A stretch of DNA of 7,930 nucleotides, taken from NCBI GenBank assembly GCA_023423795.1, contig JAFAEX010000236.1, forward strand, positions 1-7,930, read 5' to 3'. Made by a program: the position numbers and the translations under genes. Under the pieces are notes generated by a model, which did not search any database, was not told the origin of the DNA, and saw only the letters and a program-made list of their open reading frames with translations. Positions 1 to 6,094 of this stretch are shown here, piece by piece. The stretch's first letter is position 1. Each line of letters starts with the position of its first letter. The DNA is from Chloroflexota bacterium. GTDB taxonomy: Bacteria; Chloroflexota; Chloroflexia; Thermomicrobiales; UBA6265.

Positions 1-189
1 GGGGGGCCCGGGGGGGTTTGGGGGGCTTTTTTGGGGGCCCCCGCTTCTGGGCCGTGTCCGCATCGATCCGGAAAACGCCGTCGTCTCGCCGTCCATCGCC
101 CGGAATCCGAACGGATTCGGCAACATCCGCAATCGCAGCCTGTGCGGATGTGGCGGATGGCCGCCCTGTCGCGAAAGGGGATGTCGCGG
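1..189. other. Non-coding left edge beyond the dehydrogenase gene, with homopolymer-rich start
   Basis: I see no credible gene here. The first 45 or so bases are almost entirely runs of G, C and T (six to seven Gs in a row several times, plus a run of six Ts), unlike the rest of the window, and may be an assembly or contig-end artefact. From about base 46 the composition returns to normal high-GC sequence. The stretch lies downstream of the dehydrogenase stop codon, so any transcription terminator for the minus-strand genes would be expected here; the only hairpin I find is a short one at 103-118. Confidence 0.6.
103..118 (-). terminator. Weak hairpin downstream of the dehydrogenase gene
   Basis: A 6-bp inverted repeat (gaatcc at 103-108 and ggattc at 113-118, loop gaac) lies about 70 bases past the stop codon of the dehydrogenase. 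There is no run of T after it on the minus strand, so it does not meet the usual form of an intrinsic terminator. It is listed only as the best candidate 3' structure for the transcript. Confidence 0.15.
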
Positions 190-1251
190 TTACCGCAGCG
201 CGTCCGGGTTGGCGACGAAGCGGAGCGGTTCCCCGCGGACCCAGCGGCCGACCTCGCCGGCGGCGATGACGGCGGCGCGCTCGGCCGTCTCGCGGCTGGC
301 GCCGGCGATGTGCGGGGTGAGCACGAGGTTCGGGGTGGCAAACAGCCGCGAACCGGGCGGAGGCGGTTCCGGGTCGTAGACGTCGAGGGCCGCCGCGCGC
401 AGGTGGCCGGAATCCAGCGCGTCGCAGAGCGCGTCGTAGTCGAGCAGGCCGCCGCGCGCGGAGTTGACCAGCACCGCGCCGCGCGGCAGCCGGGCGATCT
501 GCTCCCGCCCGATGATGTGGCGCGTTTCCGGGGTCAGGCGCGCGTGCAGGCTGAGGACGTGTGCGCGCGGCAGCAGGTCGTCGAGCGTGACGGCGGTGGC
601 GCCGACCTCGGCGACCTGCGCCGGATCGACGTAGGGATCGGCCACCAGCACCTCGGCCCCGAAGGCGCGCATGACGCGGGCGACCCGGCTGCCGACCGCG
701 CCGTAGCCGACCAGCCCGACGGTCTTGCCCTCGATCTCCGATCCGGCGTCGGTGTAGGCGTAGAAGTCGCCGCGCCAGCGCCCGTCCGAGAGGTCCTTGT
801 GCCCCTCGGCGAGGCGGCGCATCGCGGCGAGGATGAGCCCGACCGTGAACTCGGCGGTGGCGCTCGCGTTGCGCGCCGGGGAATAGCAGACGGGAATCCG
901 GCGCGCCGTCGCCGCCGCAAGGTTGACGTTCACCGGCCCGCCCCGGCAGACGACGATCAGTTCCAGCGCGTCCGCCCCGGCGATGACCCGCTCGGTCATC
1001 GCGGCCATCTCGGTGACGACCACCCGGATGCCCGGCAGCAGGGCCAGCAGTTCGTCCTCGGTGCCGGAGGCTTCGTGCACCTCGGCGACCGGCCCGAACG
1101 GTTCGATCGGCCAGCCGAACCCGTGCTCCCGGATCGCGAGGCGGCCGGGCGCTTCGGCCTCCAGCGCGTCCAGCAGGAGCCGGTTGAGGACGAAGCGGTC
1201 GCCGGCGACGAGGGTCGCGATGGGGACGTGCGCGGGCTCTGCCGTGGGCAT
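190..1251 (-). CDS. D-2-hydroxyacid dehydrogenase, NAD-binding (phosphoglycerate dehydrogenase-like)
   Basis: A 353-residue member of the D-isomer-specific 2-hydroxyacid dehydrogenase family, cytoplasmic enzymes that interconvert 2-keto and D-2-hydroxy acids using NAD(H) or NADP(H). The Rossmann motif is GYGAVG at residues 182-187, and Asp205 at the end of the next strand favours NAD over NADP. The family's catalytic trio appears intact: Arg266 in NSARGG, Glu295 in DVYDPEP, and His314 in LTPHIAGAS. The segment CRGGPVNVN (102-110) takes the place of the common GVGxDNID-type loop and marks a subgroup that I recall being found near sugar-uptake or sugar-kinase genes. The ATG at 1251 is supported by GGAGGAG ten bases upstream. 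It sits 227 bases beyond the second ATPase gene on the same strand, so it may be co-transcribed or have its own promoter. Exact substrate (3-phosphoglycerate, hydroxypyruvate, glyoxylate or a sugar acid) is unknown. Confidence 0.9.
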   Translation of the reverse strand: MPTAEPAHVPIATLVAGDRFVLNRLLLDALEAEAPGRLAIREHGFGWPIEPFGPVAEVHEASGTEDELLALLPGIRVVVTEMAAMTERVIAGADALELIVVCRGGPVNVNLAAATARRIPVCYSPARNASATAEFTVGLILAAMRRLAEGHKDLSDGRWRGDFYAYTDAGSEIEGKTVGLVGYGAVGSRVARVMRAFGAEVLVADPYVDPAQVAEVGATAVTLDDLLPRAHVLSLHARLTPETRHIIGREQIARLPRGAVLVNSARGGLLDYDALCDALDSGHLRAAALDVYDPEPPPPGSRLFATPNLVLTPHIAGASRETAERAAVIAAGEVGRWVRGEPLRFVANPDALR

Positions 1252-1478
1252 GCGTGCGGTGCTCCTCCGATCGATCTGGGACGTGCGCGTATCGATGGTG
1301 GCCGAACGAACGGGGTTGGACGTGATTCGTAAGGGTGAACTTGCACGATTTGGTCAAGGTTGTGGACTTCGGTGTCGATGTCGAACGCGGCAGCCGAAGC
1401 CAGTTTGCGGTTATCACGATGGTCCGGCCATCGCCATCATCCCCAAGCAGACTGGATCGACGCGACGACGAGCGCGCC
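1252..1478 (-). promoter_or_regulatory. Gap upstream of the dehydrogenase, possible weak promoter
   Basis: This 227-base gap is more A/T-rich than its surroundings, notably around 1325-1365. On the minus strand a TTGACC box (complement of 1352-1357) resembles a -35 element, but the nearest -10-like sequence (TACGAA, complement of 1326-1331) is 20 bases away, which is too far for a good sigma-70-type promoter. A small hairpin (6-bp arms 1417-1422 and 1428-1433, loop of five) lies about 45 bases past the second ATPase stop codon, without a T tract. GGAGGAG at 1262-1268 is the ribosome binding site of the dehydrogenase. A separate start of transcription here is plausible but not shown. Confidence 0.25.
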
Positions 1479-2615
1479 TTACCGCGTGGCGACCGGGTCG
1501 GGAACCTCCCGCCAATCGAGGCGCAGACCGCTTGCGCCGTCGAAGAGGTGGGTGCGGAGCGGGTCGAAGCGCAGGCCGACGCGGTCGCCGGGTCCGGCCC
1601 AGTAGTCGTGGTGGGTTTCGATCACCAGCCGCTGCTCGACGCCGGGCAGGCTGGCGGTGAGCCGGCCGACTTCCTGCAACGGTTCGTAGGCGAAGACGCT
1701 GGCGGCGACCGCTCCCGGCGCGGCGGGGTCGTCGATGTGCAGATCCTGCGGCCGGATGCCGAGGGTGACCGGCCGGTCCTGCCCGTCGAGCGTCGCGCCG
1801 GGGAGCGGCACGATGACGTCCGGCGAGAGCGCCACGGCGAGTCCGGCAGGGGTGGAGACGAGCCGGCCGGAAAGGAGGTTCATCCGCGGTTCGCCGACGA
1901 AATCGGCGACGAACAGGTTGGCCGGGCGGTCGTAGACCTCGGCGGCGGTCCCCACCTGTTGCAGGACGCCGGCGTTCATCACGGCGATGCGGTCGGCCAG
2001 CGACAGCGCTTCCTGCTGGTCGTGGGTGACGAGGACGGTGGTGTAGCCGGTTTCGCGCTGGAGCCGCTTGAGTTCGCGCCGGGTCGAATCCCGCTCCGAG
2101 GCGTCGAGGTGGGAGAGCGGCTCGTCGAGCAGCAGCACCGAGGGCTTGCGGACGATGGCCCGCGCGAGACTGACCGCCTGCTTTTGCCCGGACGAGAGCC
2201 CGCCCGGTTTGCGTCCGAGCAGGTGGGCGATGCCCAGCCTATCGGCCACCTCGCGGGCGCGAGCGGCGGCGTTCGGCTCCTTGCGCGCGCGCAGCCCGAA
2301 GGTGATGTTCTCCTCGACCGTCAGCGGCGGGTAGAGGGCGTAGTTCTCGAAGGCGACCGCCACGTCCCGCTCGTGCGGCGGCAGGCCGACGATCGAGCGG
2401 GAGCCGATGCGGATGTCGCCCGAGGTCGGCTCTTCCAGCCCGGCGATCATCCGCAGGGTGGTGGACTTGCCGCAGCCGGACGGCCCGAGCAGGCCGAGCA
2501 GCTCCCCTTCGCCGACGACGAGATCCACCCCGCCGACGGCGAGCACGGGCTCCTGCCCGCGCCGGTGGAAGACCTTGCGGAGCCGGTCCAGCGTCATGTC
2601 GCGCCGCTCAGCCAC
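1479..2615 (-). CDS. Second ABC importer ATPase, MalK/UgpC-like, with LSSGQ signature
   Basis: A 378-residue cytoplasmic ATPase that would power solute import at the membrane, of normal length for the MalK group. Walker A GPSGCGKST is at 44-52, the signature is LSSGQ (140-144) rather than the usual LSGGQ, Walker B LLLDE is at 161-165, the D-loop is SHLD, and the switch histidine is His198 in LVTHD. The Q-loop position reads FENYALYP with Glu90 where most relatives have Gln. A C-terminal regulatory (TOBE-like) domain follows from about 240, including TLGIRPQDL (284-292). I chose the GTG start at 2615 because GGAGGT precedes it by six bases; an ATG at 2597 is possible but has no good ribosome binding site. 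The gene overlaps the end of the first ATPase by 8 bases, indicating translational coupling, and the two products probably form a heterodimer. Confidence 0.92.
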   Translation of the reverse strand: MAERRDMTLDRLRKVFHRRGQEPVLAVGGVDLVVGEGELLGLLGPSGCGKSTTLRMIAGLEEPTSGDIRIGSRSIVGLPPHERDVAVAFENYALYPPLTVEENITFGLRARKEPNAAARAREVADRLGIAHLLGRKPGGLSSGQKQAVSLARAIVRKPSVLLLDEPLSHLDASERDSTRRELKRLQRETGYTTVLVTHDQQEALSLADRIAVMNAGVLQQVGTAAEVYDRPANLFVADFVGEPRMNLLSGRLVSTPAGLAVALSPDVIVPLPGATLDGQDRPVTLGIRPQDLHIDDPAAPGAVAASVFAYEPLQEVGRLTASLPGVEQRLVIETHHDYWAGPGDRVGLRFDPLRTHLFDGASGLRLDWREVPDPVATR

Positions 2616-3759
2616 GGGCCACCTCCAGCGGCATCGATCCGTTCCCGCCGGCCGGCGCCGCCGCTTCGTCGTGCGGTAGTGGAATGCGTGCGCCGGTCGC
2701 CCCGTCGAACAGCAGGATGCGCTCCGGCGGCGCGGAGATGGTCGCCGCTTCGTCCGGCGAGACATCGGTGCTCGGCGTCACCAGCGCGATGCGATGGCGG
2801 CCCACTTCCAGCGTCACCTCGTTCTGGCGCCCGAGCGGTTCGACGACGTAGACGCGCCCGCGGATCGGCAGCATCCCCGGCTGTTCGCCCATCACGAGGT
2901 CGCGCGGGCGGATGCCGAGGGTGACGTTCGCGCCGTCCGGCAGCGCGACCGGCGGCAGCGGGAGGTCGAGCGCGCCATCGTCGCTGCGGAAGCGGGCGCT
3001 GCCGCTCGCATGCGCGACGATGCCGGGGACGAGGTTGATGTTCGGCTGGCCAAAGGCGAGGGCGACGAAGGTATCGACCGGGCGCAGCCACAGGTCCTCG
3101 CGGGTGCCCACCTGCACCAGTTGGCCTTCGCGCAGCACGGCGATCCGGTCGCCGAGGGCGAGCGCTTCGAGGTAGTCGTGGGTGACGTAGAGGCTGGTGG
3201 TGCGGTGCATCTCGCCGAGGGAGCGCAGTTCGGCGCGCATGGTCGCCCGCAATTTGGCGTCGAGGTGGGAGAGCGGTTCGTCCAGCAGCAGCACGTCGGC
3301 CGGGCGGACGAGCACGCGGGCGAGCGCCACCCGCTGCTTCTGGCCGCCGGAGAGTTCGCGGGGGAGCCGTTTCAGCAGGTGGTTGATGCCGAGCGTGGTC
3401 GTCACCCGGTCGATGATCGCGGCGGCCTCGGTCGGTTCCTTGTAGTAGCGCTTCGAGCGCAGCGGGAAGGCGATGTTGTCGAAGACGGTTTCCTGCGGGT
3501 AGAGGGCGTAGTTTTCGAAGGCCATCGCGACGCGGCGCGCGTTGGGCTCCACGTCGGTGACGTCGCGGCCGCCGATCTCGACGCGGCCGGCGGTGGGTTC
3601 CTCCAGCCCGGCCACGCACTTGAGGGTGGTGGTCTTGCCGGCGCCGGAGGGGCCGAGCAGCACGAAGAACTCGCCGTCGCGCACGTCGAGGTCGATGCCC
3701 TTGAGGGCGACGACCTTGCCGTAGTCCTTGCGGACGCCCCGAAGCGCCAGCGTCGCCAT
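2608..3759 (-). CDS. First ABC importer ATPase, MalK/UgpC-like
   Basis: A 383-residue cytoplasmic ATPase of the CUT1 sugar-importer group. Motifs in order: Walker A GPSGAGKTT (36-44), Q-loop region FENYALYP (81-88) with Glu82 in the place of the usual Gln, canonical signature LSGGQ (136-140), Walker B LLLDE (157-161), D-loop SHLD (164-167), and switch histidine His194 in YVTHD. A C-terminal regulatory domain with TLGIRPRDL (280-288) follows. The ATG at 3759 is chosen over an in-frame ATG 75 bases upstream because a GAGGGAGA ribosome binding site lies nine bases before it and the protein there begins with the usual MATLALRGVRKDYG-type start; the extra upstream residues look like translated intergenic DNA. 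The gene lies 251 bases after the second permease, with a palindrome cluster between, and overlaps the second ATPase by 8 bases at its end. Confidence 0.93.
   Translation of the reverse strand: MATLALRGVRKDYGKVVALKGIDLDVRDGEFFVLLGPSGAGKTTTLKCVAGLEEPTAGRVEIGGRDVTDVEPNARRVAMAFENYALYPQETVFDNIAFPLRSKRYYKEPTEAAAIIDRVTTTLGINHLLKRLPRELSGGQKQRVALARVLVRPADVLLLDEPLSHLDAKLRATMRAELRSLGEMHRTTSLYVTHDYLEALALGDRIAVLREGQLVQVGTREDLWLRPVDTFVALAFGQPNINLVPGIVAHASGSARFRSDDGALDLPLPPVALPDGANVTLGIRPRDLVMGEQPGMLPIRGRVYVVEPLGRQNEVTLEVGRHRIALVTPSTDVSPDEAATISAPPERILLFDGATGARIPLPHDEAAAPAGGNGSMPLEVARG
2621..2626 (-). promoter_or_regulatory. Ribosome binding site that fixes the GTG start of the second ATPase
   Basis: The minus-strand sequence GGAGGT lies inside the last codons of the first ATPase gene, six bases before the GTG at 2615. 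No comparable site precedes the ATG at 2597, so the overlapping GTG start is preferred. Confidence 0.7.
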
Positions 3760-3768
3760 CGTGTCTGG

Positions 3769-3776
3769 TCTCCCTC
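3769..3776 (-). promoter_or_regulatory. Ribosome binding site of the first ATPase
   Basis: GAGGGAGA on the minus strand, nine bases before the ATG at 3759. It supports that start over the in-frame ATG at 3834, which would put this site inside the coding sequence. Confidence 0.65.
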
Positions 3777-3815
3777 GGTGGCTTCCCCGATGCGGGCGAT
3801 CCGGGTACGGGTGAG

Positions 3816-3853
3816 CCCGGTGTAGTCCCGGCAATGGCCCGGTGTAGGCCCGG
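3816..3853. repeat. Short tandem-like direct repeat, period 22
   Basis: The 16-base unit cccggtgtagtcccgg (3816-3831) recurs as cccggtgtaggcccgg (3838-3853), one mismatch, 22 bases apart. The second copy runs straight into the first GGGGCTTCAGCCCC palindrome, so the two repeat types are interlocked. Function unknown. Confidence 0.6.
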
Positions 3854-3974
3854 GGCTTCAGCCCCGGGCTGAAATCACGAAGCCCCTCCGGGGCTGAGAA
3901 CGACCGATCGACGGCAGCGGCGGTAGCCGGCTTCAGCCGGCTTTGTGTTTTCAGCCCGGGGCTTCAGCCCCGGG
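3848..3974. repeat. Cluster of four palindromes between permease and ATPase genes
   Basis: Four hairpin-forming units fill this intergenic stretch. Two are identical 20-base palindromes, cccggggcttcagccccggg, at 3849-3868 and 3955-3974. Between them are agcccc-tcc-ggggct (3881-3895) and agccggct-tc-agccggct (3925-3942). All share the plan of GC-rich arms around a tiny TTCA or TCC loop. They resemble repetitive extragenic palindromes dispersed in several high-GC bacterial genomes. Located inside an operon, they could limit read-through or protect the upstream mRNA from 3' decay. No T tract follows any of them on the minus strand, so they are not clear intrinsic terminators. Confidence 0.8.
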
Positions 3975-4010
3975 ACACGCCGCTACGGCGATCGAACGGC
4001 ACCCCTCACC

Positions 4011-4949
4011 CTACCCCTTCACCGCCCCGAACGTCAGGCCGCGGACGAGGTAGCGCTGGATCGAAAGCGCCAGCACCAGCGGCGGGATGAGGCTGATGAG
4101 CGCGGCGGCGGCGGTCAGGTTGTAGCGCGGGGTTGCGCCGCCCATGAACGAGAGCGCGCCGACGGTGACGGTCTGCGCGTTGGAGCCGGTCAGGATGAAG
4201 GGGAAGACGAACGAGTTCCAGGCGAAGATGAAGGCCAGCAGGCTGGCCGCCGCGAGCCCCGGCTTCACCAGCGGCAGGACGACCTTCATGAACGCCTGCG
4301 GGCGCGAATAGCCGTCCAGCAGGGCGGATTGCTCCAGTTCCGGCGTCAGGTCCTGGAAGTACGAGCGCAGGATCCAGACGATCAGCGGCAGCGTGATCAA
4401 CTGGTACACCCAGATCAGGCCAAGGTGGGTGTCGAACAGGCGCAGCCGCTGGTAGATGACGTAGAGCGGGATGATGACCATCAGTTCCGGCGCGAACCGG
4501 AACGAGAGCAGCGTGAACAGGATGTCGTTGCCGCCCCGGAATGTGTAGCGGGCGAAGGCGTAGGCGGCAGGCACGCCGACCAGCAGCGACACCAGCACCG
4601 CGCCGACCGAGACGATGATGCTGTTGAAGAAGAAGCGCACGAAGGGGACGCTCTCGCTCGCCGCGGCCAGCCCGAGCACGGCGCGGTAGGCGTCCAGCGT
4701 GGGATCGAAGGCGAAGTAGGTGGTGAACAACTGGTCCTGCGACTTCAGCGAGAGCAGGAAGATCCAGAACAGCGGGAAGAGCGCGAACAGGAAGTACACG
4801 ATCGTCAGCGCGTCGAGGGCGATGCCGCCGACGGTGACGCGCGGTTTCTCGCGGCGTGGCGCGGGGATGTCCTCGTGAATTCCCGCGGGAGCCGCGCCGG
4901 GAGCCGGGCCGGATTGCGTCGCCGGAGGGCGGGTGTCGGTGGTCGCCAT
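4011..4949 (-). CDS. ABC sugar-type importer permease, MalG/UgpE-like
   Basis: A 312-residue inner-membrane protein that forms half of the translocation channel of a binding-protein-dependent importer. A Pro/Ala-rich cytoplasmic tail (about 1-40) precedes six likely membrane segments, the first near 46-68. The conserved cytoplasmic EAA loop that contacts the ATPase is at about 204-230; it reads EQSALLDG at 206-213 where the family consensus is close to EEAAxIDG, and ends in the expected VVLP (223-226). The start at 4949 has a GGGAG-type ribosome binding site about nine bases upstream, and the gene follows the other permease by only 16 bases, so the two are almost certainly co-transcribed. The stop codon is followed by the palindrome cluster. 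Family assignment is firm; substrate is not determinable. Confidence 0.94.
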   Translation of the reverse strand: MATTDTRPPATQSGPAPGAAPAGIHEDIPAPRREKPRVTVGGIALDALTIVYFLFALFPLFWIFLLSLKSQDQLFTTYFAFDPTLDAYRAVLGLAAASESVPFVRFFFNSIIVSVGAVLVSLLVGVPAAYAFARYTFRGGNDILFTLLSFRFAPELMVIIPLYVIYQRLRLFDTHLGLIWVYQLITLPLIVWILRSYFQDLTPELEQSALLDGYSRPQAFMKVVLPLVKPGLAAASLLAFIFAWNSFVFPFILTGSNAQTVTVGALSFMGGATPRYNLTAAAALISLIPPLVLALSIQRYLVRGLTFGAVKG

Positions 4950-4965
4950 CGTGGTCCGCTCCCGC

Positions 4966-5895
4966 TCAGACGCCGGCGGCGCGGGCTTGCGCCCGCCCCA
5001 GCACGGAGATGAGGCCCCTCGTCGCGAGGTAGACGATGACCCAGAGGATGACCATGTAGGTGGTGCCGATGGAGAAGTTGGAGAAGGGGATCGCCTCCTG
5101 GTAGGCGCGGATCTGCAGCGCCATCGTGGCGTTGCCGGGGCCGCCGCCGGTGAGGGCGAAGATGATGTCGAAGACCTTGATGGAGTCCATGAAGCGGAAG
5201 ATGACCGCGACCAGGATGTACGGCCACAGCATCGGCAAGGTCAGCGAGCGGAAGGTGAACCAGAACCGCGCGCCCTCGACCGCCGCCGCTTCGTAGGGCG
5301 CGGACGGGAGCGAGCGCAGGCCGGCCAGCACCAGCAGCGCGACGAACGGGGTGTAGATCCAGACGTCGATGAGGATCACGCTGAACATCGCCATCGTCGG
5401 CGTGTCGGTCCAGGCCATGTTGCCGAGGCCGAACGGGCGCAGGATGTAGTTCAGGATGCCGACCGAGGGCTGCATCATCAGCCGCCACATGATGGTGGCG
5501 ATGATCGGCGCGACCATCAGCGGCAGGATCAGGAATCGCTCCAGGACCGAACTGATCCGCGTCGAGCGCACCAGCAGCAGCGCGACGCCGACGCCGAGGA
5601 TCGTCTCGACCAGCGTCGCGCCGATGGCGAACTGGGCGGTGACGAGCACCGATTCCCAGAACTTGTCGTCTGTGAGGATGCGCTGGTAATTGGCCAGCCC
5701 GATGAATTCGGGGTTGGGGCGGGTGGCCTTGAAGTTCTGGAGCGAGTAGATGACGCCCTGCACGAACGGGTAGAGGATCCCGATCGTCAGCAGCATGGCC
5801 GGCAGCACCAGCCAGTAGGGGCGGGCGGCCCGCCGCTTCGGGGAAACGACGCCCTCGGTTGGGTTCGGCGGGGTCGCCTGCGCCGCGCCAATCAT
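4966..5895 (-). CDS. ABC sugar-type importer permease, MalF/UgpA-like
   Basis: A 309-residue inner-membrane permease, partner of the MalG-like protein encoded next. It has a short basic N-terminal tail (KRRAARP at 20-26), a first membrane segment near 27-50, and about six segments in all; it lacks the large periplasmic insertion of enteric MalF. The EAA loop reads YEAAAVEGARFWFTFRSLTLP (201-221), very close to the consensus except for Glu207 where Asp is usual. FALTGGGPGNAT (246-257) is the hallmark of UgpA/MalF-type permeases. The start at 5895 has only a moderate ribosome binding site (GAGGA about 13 bases upstream). It is separated from the binding-protein gene by 199 bases with a strong hairpin, so its expression may be set lower than that of the binding protein. 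Confidence 0.94.
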   Translation of the reverse strand: MIGAAQATPPNPTEGVVSPKRRAARPYWLVLPAMLLTIGILYPFVQGVIYSLQNFKATRPNPEFIGLANYQRILTDDKFWESVLVTAQFAIGATLVETILGVGVALLLVRSTRISSVLERFLILPLMVAPIIATIMWRLMMQPSVGILNYILRPFGLGNMAWTDTPTMAMFSVILIDVWIYTPFVALLVLAGLRSLPSAPYEAAAVEGARFWFTFRSLTLPMLWPYILVAVIFRFMDSIKVFDIIFALTGGGPGNATMALQIRAYQEAIPFSNFSIGTTYMVILWVIVYLATRGLISVLGRAQARAAGV

Positions 5896-5920
5896 GGTCT
5901 GGTCCCGTTCCTCGTTCGCA

Positions 5921-5993
5921 TCCCGGCTCCCGCCGTCATCCCAGATCCACCGTCACCCCGGCGCCGCTGTCGTCCCGGCTCCGCCGTCATGCC
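5921..5993. repeat. Degenerate direct repeat upstream of the first permease
   Basis: The stretch tcccggctcccgccgtcatc (from 5921) recurs with one base deleted and one changed from 5973. Between them are further loose copies of the motif gtc-a-ycc (gtcatccc, gtcacccc, gtcgtccc, gtcatgcc). This looks like the decayed remains of repeated insertion or slippage of the same dispersed element that is intact at 5986-6036. Confidence 0.5.
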
Positions 5994-6036
5994 GAGCCTG
6001 TCGAGGGATCTCGTACGTTCACGTTCCGGGGATGAC
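5986..6036. repeat. Dispersed repeat with imperfect inverted ends, copy 1
   Basis: A 51-base element beginning gtcatgccgagcctgtcgag and ending ccggggatgac; its ends are imperfect inverted repeats (gtcat-cc against gg-atgac). The first 25 bases match 7906-7930 at 24 of 25 positions. It encodes nothing. Its size and inverted ends fit a small palindromic intergenic repeat, possibly spread by a transposase encoded elsewhere, but that is inference. Confidence 0.7.
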
Positions 6037-6043
6037 GGGAACG

Positions 6044-6076
6044 GGGCGGCGGTGGCGACAAGCGCCACCGCCGCCC
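6044..6076 (-). terminator. Perfect 14-bp GC hairpin just after the binding-protein gene
   Basis: Arms at 6044-6057 and 6063-6076 are exact reverse complements (14 bp, nearly all G/C) around a five-base loop, beginning 18 bases past the stop codon of the binding-protein gene. No T run follows on the minus strand, so a classical intrinsic terminator is not supported. In many importers a hairpin at this place (after the binding-protein gene, before the permease genes) stabilises the upstream message or partly attenuates read-through, making binding protein more abundant than permease; that role is inferred here. Confidence 0.65.
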
Positions 6077-6094
6077 TCGCACCCGATTGCAGGA

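Noticed and set aside
31..1332. Plus-strand open frame (about 430 codons) opposite the dehydrogenase
   Set aside because: Starts in the homopolymer-rich edge and is antisense to a gene with intact NAD-binding and catalytic residues.
1335..2924. Long plus-strand open frame (about 530 codons) opposite the two ATPases
   Set aside because: Antisense shadow of the ATPase genes; the low-complexity composition and lack of any recognisable motif argue against a protein, while the minus strand has complete Walker and signature motifs.
2594..3619. Minus-strand open frame rich in Arg and Pro, overlapping the first ATPase in another frame
   Set aside because: Out-of-frame shadow of the ATPase; Arg/Pro/Ala-rich with no motif and no ribosome binding site.
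3760..3834. N-terminal extension of the first ATPase by 25 residues
   Set aside because: In frame, but it overlaps the ribosome binding site at 3769-3776 and the repeat at 3816-3853, and its residues do not resemble the start of MalK proteins.
3848..3974. Possible CRISPR array, since identical 20-base units recur with intervening sequence
   Set aside because: Only two identical units, separated by other palindromes rather than spacers of even length, and no cas genes nearby.
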